A stretch of DNA of 64,000 nucleotides from the NCBI GenBank assembly GCA_030849965.1, contig JAVDKL010000003.1, positions 310,001 through 374,000 of the forward strand, read 5' to 3'. Made by a program: the position numbers and the translations under genes. Shown one piece after another: positions 26,817-36,329 of this stretch. This DNA comes from Schauerella fraxinea (GTDB lineage: Bacteria; Pseudomonadota; Gammaproteobacteria; Burkholderiales; Burkholderiaceae_B). How positions within the stretch are numbered: the stretch's first letter is position 1; the number at the start of each line of letters is the position of its first letter. The notes under the pieces were generated by a model. The model had not been told where the DNA came from and searched no databases. It saw only the letters and a list, made by a program, of their open reading frames with translations.

Positions 26817-28147
26817 TGGAAGCGTCGCAAAGCGGCACGCTCACGCAACGGGTCGTCTGGGCCCTCGCGGGCACGGTCGCACTTTTCGTCAGCGCGCTGG
26901 TCATCCTGGCCTATGCCACGTTCGATCGCATGGAAGACGATCTCGTCAACGACATCCTCGCCACCGAGACCAGCCGCTTATTGCAGATGATCGACCGCGG
27001 TGAGGTGCGCGCCGGCGAAGCGGAATTCCGCTGGCTGGGCGCGTCGATGAATGCCTGGTTTGAGGATCATCCTCGCGTGGGTCATCCGCTGCCGGCCGAA
27101 TTGCAGGGCCTGGCCGAAGGGCTGCACGAGATCGAACCGGGTGGGGCCATCTGGCATGTGATGGTGGCCGATTCGGCGCTGGGCCGCGTGGTGGTGTTGT
27201 ATGACGCAACCGAAAACGAAGGGCGCGTGTACGACTTCGGGCTGATCGTGATCGGGTTGGGCGCGATCTGCATGGTGGGAGCATACGGCGTGGCCCGCAA
27301 CGTGGCCAAGCTGGCCGTCGGGCCCATGCTGGATCTTACCGATCGGCTGGCAACGTGGGCGCCGGGGTCGCCCGATCTTGCCGTGGAGCGTTCCGATGAG
27401 GCCGGCCGGCTGGTGGAGGCCTTCAATCGCGTGCAGAACGAGGTGGATCGCATCATGGCGCGCGAACGTGAGTTCACCGCCAACCTGAGTCATGAAGTGC
27501 GCACCCCCTTGTCGGCCATGCGCACCGATAGCGAGATCATGCTGCTGGCCAATACGCTCAACGACGACCAGAAGCTGCGCTTGAATCGCATCATGGCCAA
27601 CGTGGACGCGGTGACCTCGGCATTGGCTGGCGCGCGCGCGCTGGCCGCCGATGAACGCCGGCCACGCGAAAAGGTCGATCTGGCGGGCGTGTTGGACGAT
27701 GCCTGGCGCGTACAAGCCATGCAGGCCGAGGCCGCTGGGCTGCTGATCGAAAACCGCATCGCACCCGACATCACACGCGAACTTGATCGACACGCTTTGC
27801 TGACCGTGCTGCGCAATCTGATTCGCAATGCCGTCGAACACGCGGCACCCGCGACATTGAGCGCCGAATGGGATGGCCAAGCCATGCTGGTGCGCGACGA
27901 TGGGCGCGGCATCGATGGCGCGGCGCTGCCGTTCGTCTTCGATCGTTATTACAGCGGCCGTCGCACCGATCAAACCAATGGTCAGCCCGTTGCGTTGGTA
28001 TCTGACGCTGCACCGCGGCGCGGACTGGGCCTGGCGATCGCCAAGCGCATTTGCGATATGCAGGGCTGGTCGCTTAGCGTAACCTCGCACACCAGCGGCC
28101 CGGATCAGGGCACCACCTTCCGTCTGGAATTCGACTTGAACGCCTGA
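26816..28147 (+). CDS. Membrane sensor histidine kinase
   Basis: A 443-residue HK of the HWE-free classic type. Two membrane helices (about 13-35 and 142-160) bracket a roughly 105-residue periplasmic sensor; a HAMP-like segment follows; the H-box ANLSHEVRTPLSAMR places the histidine near 225; N-box NLIRNAVEHA, G1 DDGRGID and G2 RGLGLAIAKRI are all present. Seen between the G1 and G2 boxes is a polar insert (RRTDQTNGQPVALVSDAAP) forming an unusually long ATP lid. The signal is not predictable from sequence. Confidence 0.93.
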   Translation: MEASQSGTLTQRVVWALAGTVALFVSALVILAYATFDRMEDDLVNDILATETSRLLQMIDRGEVRAGEAEFRWLGASMNAWFEDHPRVGHPLPAELQGLAEGLHEIEPGGAIWHVMVADSALGRVVVLYDATENEGRVYDFGLIVIGLGAICMVGAYGVARNVAKLAVGPMLDLTDRLATWAPGSPDLAVERSDEAGRLVEAFNRVQNEVDRIMAREREFTANLSHEVRTPLSAMRTDSEIMLLANTLNDDQKLRLNRIMANVDAVTSALAGARALAADERRPREKVDLAGVLDDAWRVQAMQAEAAGLLIENRIAPDITRELDRHALLTVLRNLIRNAVEHAAPATLSAEWDGQAMLVRDDGRGIDGAALPFVFDRYYSGRRTDQTNGQPVALVSDAAPRRGLGLAIAKRICDMQGWSLSVTSHTSGPDQGTTFRLEFDLNA

Positions 28148-28299
28148 AAGGCATAAAAGTCCGGCGAAAGCGCTCGATTTGACGCTAATTTCACGCGTCA
28201 CTCTCTACCGTTAAAGACTTTTTTCTGTTGAGGACCTGCATCGATGATCGAGGCTGTAAAGCGGCATAAGCGCCACGAAACACGTTTGGGGAGTGCACC

Positions 28300-30213
28300 A
28301 TGCGTCAACTGACTCTGCGGTTCATTGTCTCCGTTTTCTTGATGCTCACGCTCAGCCGCCTGGGGCTGTCGTTCTGGATGTGGGATCGGGTGCAGGATGC
28401 AGGCGGGTTGCTGCCCGTCATGTTCGGCGGCTTGCGCATCGATATCTGCTCGATCGGCATGTTCTCGGTATTGCCCGCGGCGTTGTCGTTCTGGTTTGGC
28501 CACCGCCCGCTTGCCGTGCGCTTGACCGCATACTGGTTCCGTTTCTGCTGGATGCTGTATGTGCTGCTGGAGGTATCCACGCCCCAGTTCATCGCCGAGT
28601 ACGACACCCGTCCCAACCGCCTGTTCTTCGAGTACCTGGTCAATCCGCGCGAAGTGGCGTCGATGCTGTGGGAAGGCTACAAGCTCGTGCTGCTCGCCGC
28701 CTTCATCGTGCTGGCGTTGGCCGCGTGGGGCAGTCGCAAGCTGTTCCCCACCACGGTCGTCGACAAGCGTCTGGGCTGGCTGTGGCGGCCGGTGCTGTCA
28801 ATCGTGGTGATCGCCGTGGGCGTGCTGGCAATTCGGGGCACGCTGCAGCATCGTCCGATCAATCCCGCGATGGTGGCTTTCAGCAGCGACGCGATGGTCA
28901 ATACGCTGCCGCTGAATTCGCTCTATAGCGTGATCGACGCTGCCTATAAAGTCAGCAACGAAATTTCTTCGGCATCGTTGTACGGCGACATGCCCGTCGA
29001 TGAGATGAACGACATCGTGCGCGCCGACGCGGGATTTTCCGGACCGCCGATCGACGCCCGCCTCCCGAGTCTGCATGCGCAGCAGGCGACGGCGCGGCAT
29101 GAGAAGCCGCGCAATATCGTAATCATTCTGCAAGAGAGCCTGGGCGCCCAGTTCGTGGGCAATCTGGGCGGGCGCGATCTCACGCCGCAGATCGACCGGT
29201 TGTCCAAAGAGGGCTGGAACTTCACGCGCGCTTACGCCACGGGCACGCGCTCGGTGCGGGGGCTTGAAGCGGTCACGGCTGGCTTCCTGCCCACCCCGGC
29301 CGAATCGGTGCTCAAGCAGCCGCGCTCGCAGACGGGTTTCTTCACGCTGGCCGAATTGTTGGGCACCAAGGGCTACGAGTCGCGCTTCATCTATGGCGGC
29401 GAAGCGCACTTCGACAATATGCGGGCGTTCTTCTTGGGCAATGGCTTCAATCGCGTGATCGACCGCAAGGATTTCAAGAACCCGGTGTTCGTGGGATCGT
29501 GGGGCGCTTCTGATGAAGACATGTTCAACGAGCTCGATCGCGAGTTGCGCAAAGACGGCGACAAGCCCACGTTCACGCTGGCGTTCTCGGTCAGCAATCA
29601 TTCGCCCTGGGAATATCCGGAAGGCCGCATCAAGCCCGTGGGCGACCCCGCCACGGTCGACAACACGGTGCGTTATGCAGACTGGGCCATCGGCAACTTC
29701 TTCGACAAGGCGCGTCAGGCGCCGTATTGGAAGGACACGCTGTTCCTGGTGATTGCCGACCATGATGCGCGCGTCTTCGGCGCCAATCTGGTGCCGGTGA
29801 AGCACTTCCGTATTCCCGCACTGTTGCTGGGGGCCGATATCGCCCCGCGCAAGGACGACCGCATCGTGAGTCAGATCGATATGGGACCCACGTTGTTGTC
29901 GTTGGCCGGTATCGATAGCGTGCATCCCATGCTTGGGGCGGACCTGACGCAGCGCGACCCCAATCGGGCCATCATGCAATACGGCGAGAATTTCTCGTAC
30001 TTGAAGGGCGATGAGCTGCTGGTGATCGAGCCGCACAAGACACCGCGTCAGTACAACTATGTGCCGGGTGTGGGTGAGGTGGAAGACCGGTTTACGCCGA
30101 TGTCGACCGATCCTGCCTTCTCGCGCAAAGCGCTGGCCACGGTGCTGTGGCCGAGCTGGGCTTATATGAACGAACGCTATGCATTGCCCAAGCCGGCTGC
30201 GGCTGGGAAGTAA
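28300..30213 (+). CDS. LtaS/MdoB-like membrane phosphotransferase (alkaline phosphatase superfamily)
   Basis: A 637-residue inner-membrane protein with about five N-terminal helices (to about 185) and a large periplasmic sulfatase-fold domain. Metal-site motifs: IILQESLGAQF near 277, the nucleophile threonine in ATGTRSVRGLEA near 312, and VIADHDARVFG near 485, with SNHSPWEYP between. The family transfers phosphoglycerol or phosphoethanolamine from phospholipids to a glycan (LTA in Gram-positives, osmoregulated glucans or LPS here). It follows a two-component system after a 152-base gap with a TTGACG hexamer at about 28179, so it may have its own promoter. Acceptor unknown. Confidence 0.87.
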   Translation: MRQLTLRFIVSVFLMLTLSRLGLSFWMWDRVQDAGGLLPVMFGGLRIDICSIGMFSVLPAALSFWFGHRPLAVRLTAYWFRFCWMLYVLLEVSTPQFIAEYDTRPNRLFFEYLVNPREVASMLWEGYKLVLLAAFIVLALAAWGSRKLFPTTVVDKRLGWLWRPVLSIVVIAVGVLAIRGTLQHRPINPAMVAFSSDAMVNTLPLNSLYSVIDAAYKVSNEISSASLYGDMPVDEMNDIVRADAGFSGPPIDARLPSLHAQQATARHEKPRNIVIILQESLGAQFVGNLGGRDLTPQIDRLSKEGWNFTRAYATGTRSVRGLEAVTAGFLPTPAESVLKQPRSQTGFFTLAELLGTKGYESRFIYGGEAHFDNMRAFFLGNGFNRVIDRKDFKNPVFVGSWGASDEDMFNELDRELRKDGDKPTFTLAFSVSNHSPWEYPEGRIKPVGDPATVDNTVRYADWAIGNFFDKARQAPYWKDTLFLVIADHDARVFGANLVPVKHFRIPALLLGADIAPRKDDRIVSQIDMGPTLLSLAGIDSVHPMLGADLTQRDPNRAIMQYGENFSYLKGDELLVIEPHKTPRQYNYVPGVGEVEDRFTPMSTDPAFSRKALATVLWPSWAYMNERYALPKPAAAGK

Positions 30214-30229
30214 GGCGGGCTAGGTTCGC

Positions 30230-30265
30230 GTTACTCGGGCTACGATCGATCGCAGTCCGAGTAAC
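30230..30265 (+). terminator. Hairpin after the LtaS-like gene
   Basis: GTTACTCGG pairs with CCGAGTAAC over an 18-base loop holding CGATCGATCG; a second CGATCGATCGCA follows at 30265-30276 as a direct repeat. No U-tract, so termination is doubtful. Confidence 0.45.
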
Positions 30266-30375
30266 GATCGATCGCATTGCGAGCAAAGGTTGAACGCGCC
30301 GCAAGGTAAGGTGCGATCGCTGCGCCAATAAGCCTCGCTGGCGCCGCCGGTGTGTGGCGCGTCGCGTTGGAAAGA

Positions 30376-30414
30376 ACATCGGCCGATGCTGCGGGATGCA
30401 GCATCGGCCGATGT
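30376..30414. terminator. Long perfect hairpin between convergent LtaS-like gene and fahA
   Basis: A perfect 17-bp stem (ACATCGGCCGATGCTGC with its complement) around GGGAT, followed by GTTTTG on the plus strand and TTCTTT on the minus strand. Its position between convergent genes fits a bidirectional terminator. The core CATCGGCCGATG is itself a palindrome. Confidence 0.75.
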
Positions 30415-30431
30415 GTTTTGGGGATCGGACG

Positions 30432-31748
30432 TTATTCCCGCGCAGGCAATACCGTGCCGGCGGATTGACCGAAGCCGATGCGCGGGTAGCCGTCTTTGCG
30501 GCATTCGGCACGCAGGATCACCTGATCACCATCTTCCAGAAAGACGCGCTTTTCGCCCCAGGGCAGATCGACCGGCGTCTTTCCGCCTTGGGTCAGTTCC
30601 AGAATGGAGCCTGCTTGCGAGGCATCCGGCCCGGACAGCGTACCGGTGCCGAGCAGGTCGCCCGGTTGCAGATTGCAGCCGTTGACGGTGTGATGGGTAA
30701 TCAACTGCGCGACGTTCCAGTACGCATGACGGAAATTGCTGCGCGACAGTGACGCGGGGGCAGCAGAAGCCTGGCGTGACTGCTCGGTGGTGAGCAGTAC
30801 TTCCAATTGCACATCCAGCGCGCCGCTTGCGGCGTTGTCGGCCGAGCTCAGATACGGCATCGGCTGCGGCTCGTCGGCACCCCGGTCGAATGCGGTGCGG
30901 AAGGGCGCAAGCGCTTCGAGCGTGACAATCCAGGGCGAAAGCGTGGACGCGAAGTTCTTGGCGAGAAACGGGCCCAAGGGTTGATATTCCCAAGCCTGCA
31001 GATCGCGGGCCGACCAGTCGTTGAGAATGCCCAAACCAAACACATGCGATTCGGCGTCGTCGATGCCGATGCGCGTGCCTTGCGCGTTGCCCGTGCCCAC
31101 GTAAATGCCGAGTTCGAGTTCGTAGTCCAGGCGCTTGCAGGGACCGAAGTCGGGCGTGCCGCCTTCGGTGGCCGGCTTCATCTGGCCCATCGGGCGCGGA
31201 AAAGATTGATTCACGCCCAGGCTCGAGGCGCGGCCGTGGTAGCCGATTGGCACCCATTTGTAGTTGGGCAGCAGCGGATTATCGGGACGAAACTGCTTGC
31301 CGATTGCCGTGGCGTGATGCAGCGAGATGTAGAAGTCGGTGTAGTCGCCGATACGGGCCGGCGTGTTGTATTCCACATCGGCCTGCGGCACCAGAAGCGG
31401 GGCAATGCGGGTTTGCGCGGCAGCGCCGGTGGAAAGCGCGCGCGACAGCGCCAGACGCAAGGCTGACCAGTGCGCTTGACCCAACGCCATCAGGCCATTG
31501 AGCGCGGTGTCGCGGCAGGCTTCCAGCGCTTCGGCCGCTTGACCGTTGAAGACTTTGGCGTCGGCCAGTGCCGGCAGATCAAGCACCTGGTTGCCGATTG
31601 CGACGCCAGGGCGAAAAGCCTCGCTGCTGCCGGCACGGCGAAACACGGCGAACGGCAGGTTCTGGATCGGGAAGCCGGTGGTGTCGTCGTTGGCGCTCGT
31701 GACCCAGCTTTGCAATTTGGGATCGTGGGTTTCGTTCAAGGTGACCAT
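30432..31748 (-). CDS. fahA: Fumarylacetoacetase
   Basis: A 438-residue hydrolase splitting fumarylacetoacetate into fumarate and acetoacetate, the last step of tyrosine/homogentisate breakdown. Family segments: LPFAVFRRAG, the DFYISLHHATAIGKQFRP active-site region, PIGYHGRASSLGVNQSFPRP, and LELGIYVGTGN with metal-binding residues. The start at MVTLNETHDP is preferred over one 18 codons upstream, for family length. It lies 130 bases after hmgA, with short GC hairpins between; the two form a homogentisate operon. Confidence 0.95.
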   Translation of the reverse strand: MVTLNETHDPKLQSWVTSANDDTTGFPIQNLPFAVFRRAGSSEAFRPGVAIGNQVLDLPALADAKVFNGQAAEALEACRDTALNGLMALGQAHWSALRLALSRALSTGAAAQTRIAPLLVPQADVEYNTPARIGDYTDFYISLHHATAIGKQFRPDNPLLPNYKWVPIGYHGRASSLGVNQSFPRPMGQMKPATEGGTPDFGPCKRLDYELELGIYVGTGNAQGTRIGIDDAESHVFGLGILNDWSARDLQAWEYQPLGPFLAKNFASTLSPWIVTLEALAPFRTAFDRGADEPQPMPYLSSADNAASGALDVQLEVLLTTEQSRQASAAPASLSRSNFRHAYWNVAQLITHHTVNGCNLQPGDLLGTGTLSGPDASQAGSILELTQGGKTPVDLPWGEKRVFLEDGDQVILRAECRKDGYPRIGFGQSAGTVLPARE

Positions 31749-31878
31749 CAGGCTGTCTCTTTCTTTAAAGTTATTCGGTCGCGGGCGGTGTAGACCGCAC
31801 ATCGGTGGGGGTGCCGCTCAAGGACTCGGCGTGACTTGCGGTGCTGCTGAGCATGCAGCCCCGCAGCCGACCCGTCGG

Positions 31879-33177
31879 CTATCGTTTGCTCGGATCAAAG
31901 TGCTTCTTGATGTCCTGCCAGCATTGATAGTATTCGCCCTGCAGCGTGGTCGCGGCGAGCGCGGCTTCGGTGGGGCGAATCACGCGGCGGGTTTCGAACA
32001 TGAACGCCATGGTGTCGCGAATGTAATGCGGCACGCTGGTGTCGGCGGTCGATGCCTTCTCGAAGGTTTCAGCATCCGGACCATGGCCGCTCATGCAGTT
32101 GTGCAAGCTGGCGCCGCCCGGCTCGAAGCCTTCCGCCTTGGCGTCATACACGCCCTGAATGAGGCCCATGAACTCGCTGGCCACATTGCGGTGAAACCAG
32201 GGCGGACGGAACGTATCGACCATGGCCAGCACGCGCGGCGGGAAAATCGCAAAGTCCATATTGGCCGTGCCCGGGGTGTCGGACGCGGACGTCAGCACGG
32301 TGAAGATGGACGGATCGGGATGATCGAAGCTGATCGAGCCGATGGCGTTGAAATGGCGCAGATCGTATTTGTAGGGCGCATGATTGCCGTGCCACGCCAC
32401 CACGTTCAGTGGCGAATGGCTGATCTCGGCTTGCCAGAAGCCGCCGGTAAATTTCCCGATCAGCCGGAAGTCGCCGTCGCGATCTTCGTACCAGGCGCAA
32501 GGCGTCTGAAAGTCCCGGGCGTTGGCCAGGCAATTCGAGCCGATGGGGCCCAATTCGGGCAGGCGCAGCGCCGCGCCGAAGTTCTCAAGCACATAGCCGC
32601 GTGCATCGGCATCGCGCAACACGACGCGAAAGCGCACGCCGCGCGGGATCACCACGATCTCCAGGGGGTCGGCCTCGATCAATCCGAATTCGGTCTCAAA
32701 ACGCAGCCGCCCCTGTTGCAGCACGATCAGCATTTCGCCATCGGCGTTGTAGAAAAAACGGTCGTTCATCGATGCGGTGGCGGTGTACACATGGATGCCC
32801 ACGCCGCTTTGTTCATCGGGACCACCATTGCCACCCATCGTGAACATGCCATCGATGAAATCGGTGGGGGCGGCCGGCATGGGCCGCGCGCTCCAGCGAA
32901 GCTGGTTGGGGGTAACGGGCAGGGCGCCGAAGTCGCTTTTCCAATCGGCCGCGCCGCCATAGGGGGCGAACGGTTTGTGCTGCACGCCCGGGCGGATGCG
33001 ATAGAGCCACGAGCGCCGGTTTTCATGGCGCGGTGCCGTGAAGGCAGTGCCTGACAACTGCTCGGCATACAAGCCATAGGCGCAACGCTGCGGCGAGTTG
33101 CGCCCCTCGGGCAGTGCGCCCGGCAGCGCTTCGGTAGCGAACTGATTGCCGAATCCGGTCTGATATTGGATGCTCAT
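31879..33177 (-). CDS. hmgA: Homogentisate 1,2-dioxygenase
   Basis: A 432-residue Fe(II) dioxygenase that opens the homogentisate ring to maleylacetoacetate. The family start [32 protein letters not shown] and the iron-ligand motif [15 protein letters not shown] near 340, plus [14 protein letters not shown] near 370, are present. GAGGAG is a strong ribosome-binding site before the ATG. It is divergent from a LysR regulator across a palindromic operator. No maleylacetoacetate isomerase was seen in the window. Confidence 0.97.
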   Translation of the reverse strand: MSIQYQTGFGNQFATEALPGALPEGRNSPQRCAYGLYAEQLSGTAFTAPRHENRRSWLYRIRPGVQHKPFAPYGGAADWKSDFGALPVTPNQLRWSARPMPAAPTDFIDGMFTMGGNGGPDEQSGVGIHVYTATASMNDRFFYNADGEMLIVLQQGRLRFETEFGLIEADPLEIVVIPRGVRFRVVLRDADARGYVLENFGAALRLPELGPIGSNCLANARDFQTPCAWYEDRDGDFRLIGKFTGGFWQAEISHSPLNVVAWHGNHAPYKYDLRHFNAIGSISFDHPDPSIFTVLTSASDTPGTANMDFAIFPPRVLAMVDTFRPPWFHRNVASEFMGLIQGVYDAKAEGFEPGGASLHNCMSGHGPDAETFEKASTADTSVPHYIRDTMAFMFETRRVIRPTEAALAATTLQGEYYQCWQDIKKHFDPSKR

Positions 33178-33251
33178 GAGGTCTCCTCTCGTTTGTGGAC
33201 TATTGTCGCTAATCGGGGTAGGGCAGCGCTATACATCGTAGATAATAAGCA

Positions 33252-33270
33252 CTATTCACAAAGTGAATAG
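33252..33270. promoter_or_regulatory. Palindromic operator between hmgA and the LysR regulator
   Basis: CTATTCAC-AAA-GTGAATAG is a perfect 8-bp inverted repeat with the T-N11-A form expected for LysR-type binding sites. It sits about 75 bases upstream of the hmgA start and 120 upstream of the regulator, in the divergent intergenic region. Confidence 0.7.
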
Positions 33271-33391
33271 CAACGCGGTGCATTCGGTGCGGCGGTGTGT
33301 ATACCGTGCGGCACCGCGAGCCCCACGCCCGCATGCGCTCTGAACGCGCTTCGATCGGGTCGCCGCGTTTGACTGTTTCCTTGAGGGTGGT

Positions 33392-34300
33392 ATGACCGAT
33401 CTTCGCAGTGTGGATCTCAATCTGCTGGTGGTGTTTCAGCACATCATGGCGTCGCGTAATCTGTCGGAAACCGCGCGGCGGCTGGATATGTCGCAACCGG
33501 CCGTGAGCCATGCGCTGCGCCGGCTGCGCGAGCGGTTGAGCGATGAGCTGTTCGTGCGCACGGCACAAGGCATGCAGCCCACGCCGCTGGCCGAGCGGCT
33601 CGATGCGCCGATCGCCGAAGCGCTCCTGGCGCTGCATCATGTGTTTGCGGCACAGGATGATTTCGATCCGGCCACCAGCACGCGCCGTTTTCGCCTCGCG
33701 ATGACGGATGTGGGCGAGATTTATTTCATGCCGGTGTTGATGGAGCATTGTGCGCGTCGCGCGCCGGGTGTGCGCCTGGACACGGTGCGGGTCGCTGGCG
33801 CCGATCTGGCGCGCGAGATGGCGGCGGGGCGCATCGATGCTGCGGTGGGCGCCTTCGATCGGGTAGGGGCGGGCACGTTTCAGCGCATGCTGTTTCGCCA
33901 AGGCTACGCCACGCTTTTTCGCCGGGGCCATCCCACAGCGCGCGCGGATATGGGGCTCAAAGCCTTCCGCGCCGAACGTCACTTGATCGTGTCGCGTGCG
34001 GCGCCTTATGGTCAGGTCAATCAGGCGCTGGCGCGCGCCGGTGTCGGGCTGGACGATCACTACAGCGTGCCGCATTTCTCGGCCGTGCCGTACATTCTGA
34101 GCGCAACCGATCTATTGGCTACCGTGCCCGAAAAGCTGGCTGCAAGCGCCGCACCGCGATTCGATCTGCAACAGCTCACGCCGCCCGTACGTGTGCCGCA
34201 GTTGCAAACCAACTTGTATTGGCCGCGCCGCGTGCAGCGCGAACCGGCCAATCAATGGCTGAGGGACATGGTGATGGATGCGTTCGTGGCGCTACCGTAA
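33392..34300 (+). CDS. LysR-family transcriptional regulator of homogentisate genes
   Basis: A 302-residue LysR regulator. The N-terminal HTH (about 5-65) reads LNLLVVFQHIMASRNLSETARRLDMSQPAVSHALRRLRERL, followed by a substrate-binding domain beginning near 90. The NahR/NodD-like N-terminus (DLRSVDLNLLVVF) is typical of regulators of aromatic catabolism. It is divergent from hmgA-fahA and convergent with the hydroxylase operon; control of one or both is likely. The stop lies only 16 bases from the DUF2783 gene with no terminator between. Confidence 0.9.
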   Translation: MTDLRSVDLNLLVVFQHIMASRNLSETARRLDMSQPAVSHALRRLRERLSDELFVRTAQGMQPTPLAERLDAPIAEALLALHHVFAAQDDFDPATSTRRFRLAMTDVGEIYFMPVLMEHCARRAPGVRLDTVRVAGADLAREMAAGRIDAAVGAFDRVGAGTFQRMLFRQGYATLFRRGHPTARADMGLKAFRAERHLIVSRAAPYGQVNQALARAGVGLDDHYSVPHFSAVPYILSATDLLATVPEKLAASAAPRFDLQQLTPPVRVPQLQTNLYWPRRVQREPANQWLRDMVMDAFVALP

Positions 34301-34316
34301 CGCGCCGCCTGTCTGC

Positions 34317-34511
34317 TCACACCACCGACAACCTCGCTTCATCCAGCGCTTCGCGCAGCACCGCCATGTCGCCGATGTGATTGGCAAGCAGCAGCACCAA
34401 CGCCGCGTTGAGCTCTTCGCTTTGCGCCGGGGTCAGATCCCGGTGCGTGTCGATGAGCGTTTCGTAGAAGTCGTCGGGTGCGGCCAGATTGAGTTCGCGG
34501 TGCAATGGCAT
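34317..34511 (-). CDS. DUF2783 family small protein
   Basis: A 64-residue acidic protein, LAAPDDFYETLIDTHRDLTPAQSEELNAALVLLLANHIGDM, matching DUF2783 in form. The family is usually encoded next to a flavin-dependent aromatic hydroxylase, as here (8 bases after it). Function unknown; a helper for hydroxylase stability or an oligomer is a guess. The start MPLHRELNLA is chosen for family length; the open frame runs 39 codons further into the hydroxylase gene. Confidence 0.75.
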   Translation of the reverse strand: MPLHRELNLAAPDDFYETLIDTHRDLTPAQSEELNAALVLLLANHIGDMAVLREALDEARLSVV

Positions 34512-34519
34512 GGTGGCGC

Positions 34520-36250
34520 TCACAGTGCAACAGCCGCGGCTGTCGCTGACATAACGTTCGAACGAGAAGTGCGTCCAGTGGCCTGTGCCAACGCCGCGTC
34601 TACGCGTGTGGCATCCAGCGTCCGCCACCGCGCGGCAATATGGTGATCAGGCCGGATCAGATAACCGGTGCCGTCTTCCGCGTCATACCTTTGGCGCAAG
34701 AGGCCGTTGCTATCGATGCGGCAAGTGGCACCGGTGGGTGCCTGCGCGCATGCCTGCGCGGTGTCGAAAACCAGCACCACGTCGAGCGGGACCTCAAGTG
34801 CAGAAGCGGCCTGCAACTGCGCCCACGTCGCCGCATCCGGCGCTCGGCTACTGCAAAAATGCGCCAGCACGAATCGCCCGCCTAGCGCGTCGAGCCACCA
34901 GCCGCCGGTACCGTCGGCTAGCGTGACAGGCGCGTCGAGCGCGGTCGTGCCGGGTGCGACCCGCGATGCAGAAAAGCGGTCGGCATCCGGCGTATTCAAG
35001 CTCGACTGCAAATAGGCAGTGGGCGTGGATAGGCGCCCACTATTGACCAGGGCGCGGGCAAACACATGCCGCTTGGCGAGATTGAGCACAGCGTTGCGCA
35101 GTACACGGCTCGCATCGCTTTTCGGGGTGATGAAATCGGTGGCGCGCGACGAATGCCGAATGTTCTCGTCAGCGGCGAATTCGCGCTCGGACGCATAGGA
35201 GTCCATCAGTGTTGCCGGCGCGTGGCCTTGCAGCACGAGCTTGAGTTTCCACGCCAGGTTGTCGGCATCCTGCACGCCGCTGTTGGCGCCGCGCGCACCG
35301 AAAGGCGATACGCGATGGGCCGAGTCGCCGGCAAACAAAATACGGCCGTGCCGGAACGTGTCCATGCGTTCGCATGCGAAGGTGTACACGCTCACCCACT
35401 CGAGTGTGACGTCCACATCGGCGCCCAGCAACGCGCGGATGCGCGGCATCACGTTTTCGGGTTTGACGGCTTCGATCGGATCGGCGTTCCAGCCCAATTG
35501 GAAGTCGATGCGCCAGACGTTGTCGGGCTGCCGATGCAGCAGCACCGATTGGTTGGGGTGAAATGGCGGGTCGAACCAGAACCAGCGCTCCGTGGGGAAA
35601 TCGGCCGTCATCTTCACGTCGGCGATCAAGAATCGATCGCGGAACACGCGGCCGCGGCTTTCCTGGCCGATGGCTTTACGTATCGGCGAACGCGAGCCGT
35701 CGCAGGCCACCACCCATTGGGCGTCGAGCGTGTAGGGACCGTCCGGCGTTTCGATGGCGAGCGTCACATGATCCGCATGCGGGGTGACGTCGGCGACTTT
35801 GCTTTTCCACCGCAGATCGATATTGGGGTGGCGGCTCGCGCAATCGTGCAGATAGCCTTCGGCGTAGTACTGCTGCAGATTGATGAAGGCCGGCCGGCGA
35901 TGGCCCGATTCGGGCAGCAGATCGAACTGCCACACTTCCTGGTCGCGGAAGAAGACGCGCCCGACGTTCCACGACACGCCTTTCTGCGTCATCGTTTCGC
36001 CCAAGCCCAAGCGATCCCAGATGTCCAACGTGCGTTTGGCAAAGCAGATGGCGCGTGAACCGGTCGATAGCCGATCGTCGTCATCCAGCAAAACGACCTT
36101 GATGCCTTGTTGCGCCAGGTCGATCGCGGCGGTGAGGCCCACGGGGCCCGCGCCAACGACGACCACGGGATGGGGCGCCGTGGGCGCGCGATCCTGATCG
36201 GCATGGCGGCGATAGGCGAACGCCAGCCGCTGATAATCGATGTCTCCCAC
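34520..36250 (-). CDS. FAD-dependent aromatic hydroxylase (MhpA-like)
   Basis: A 576-residue class A flavoprotein monooxygenase. The NAD(P)H/FAD motif GAGPVGLTAAIDLA is near 33, DG in ACDGSRSPIRKAIG near 180, and the FAD-binding GDSAHRVSPFGARGANSGVQDADNLAWKL near 305. A C-terminal thioredoxin-like extension (about 420-560) is as in MhpA and phenol hydroxylase types. The start is GTG with GGAG eight bases upstream. The neighbouring hmgA/fahA suggest a hydroxyphenyl substrate, for example one hydroxylated to homogentisate, but this is inference. Confidence 0.88.
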   Translation of the reverse strand: MGDIDYQRLAFAYRRHADQDRAPTAPHPVVVVGAGPVGLTAAIDLAQQGIKVVLLDDDDRLSTGSRAICFAKRTLDIWDRLGLGETMTQKGVSWNVGRVFFRDQEVWQFDLLPESGHRRPAFINLQQYYAEGYLHDCASRHPNIDLRWKSKVADVTPHADHVTLAIETPDGPYTLDAQWVVACDGSRSPIRKAIGQESRGRVFRDRFLIADVKMTADFPTERWFWFDPPFHPNQSVLLHRQPDNVWRIDFQLGWNADPIEAVKPENVMPRIRALLGADVDVTLEWVSVYTFACERMDTFRHGRILFAGDSAHRVSPFGARGANSGVQDADNLAWKLKLVLQGHAPATLMDSYASEREFAADENIRHSSRATDFITPKSDASRVLRNAVLNLAKRHVFARALVNSGRLSTPTAYLQSSLNTPDADRFSASRVAPGTTALDAPVTLADGTGGWWLDALGGRFVLAHFCSSRAPDAATWAQLQAASALEVPLDVVLVFDTAQACAQAPTGATCRIDSNGLLRQRYDAEDGTGYLIRPDHHIAARWRTLDATRVDAALAQATGRTSRSNVMSATAAAVAL

Positions 36251-36283
36251 GATTTGTCTCCGGTGTGGGCTTGTTCTCGCGCG

Positions 36284-36301
36284 CCGTCCTGTATCGGACG
36301 G
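36284..36301 (-). other. Hairpin between MBL-fold gene and hydroxylase gene
   Basis: CCGTCC-TGTATC-GGACGG is a perfect 6-bp stem in the 79-base gap between the two operon genes; it could be a processing or stability element. No U-tract follows. Confidence 0.35.
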
Positions 36302-36329
36302 TCACGCGTAACGGGTCGGTCTTGTGCGC

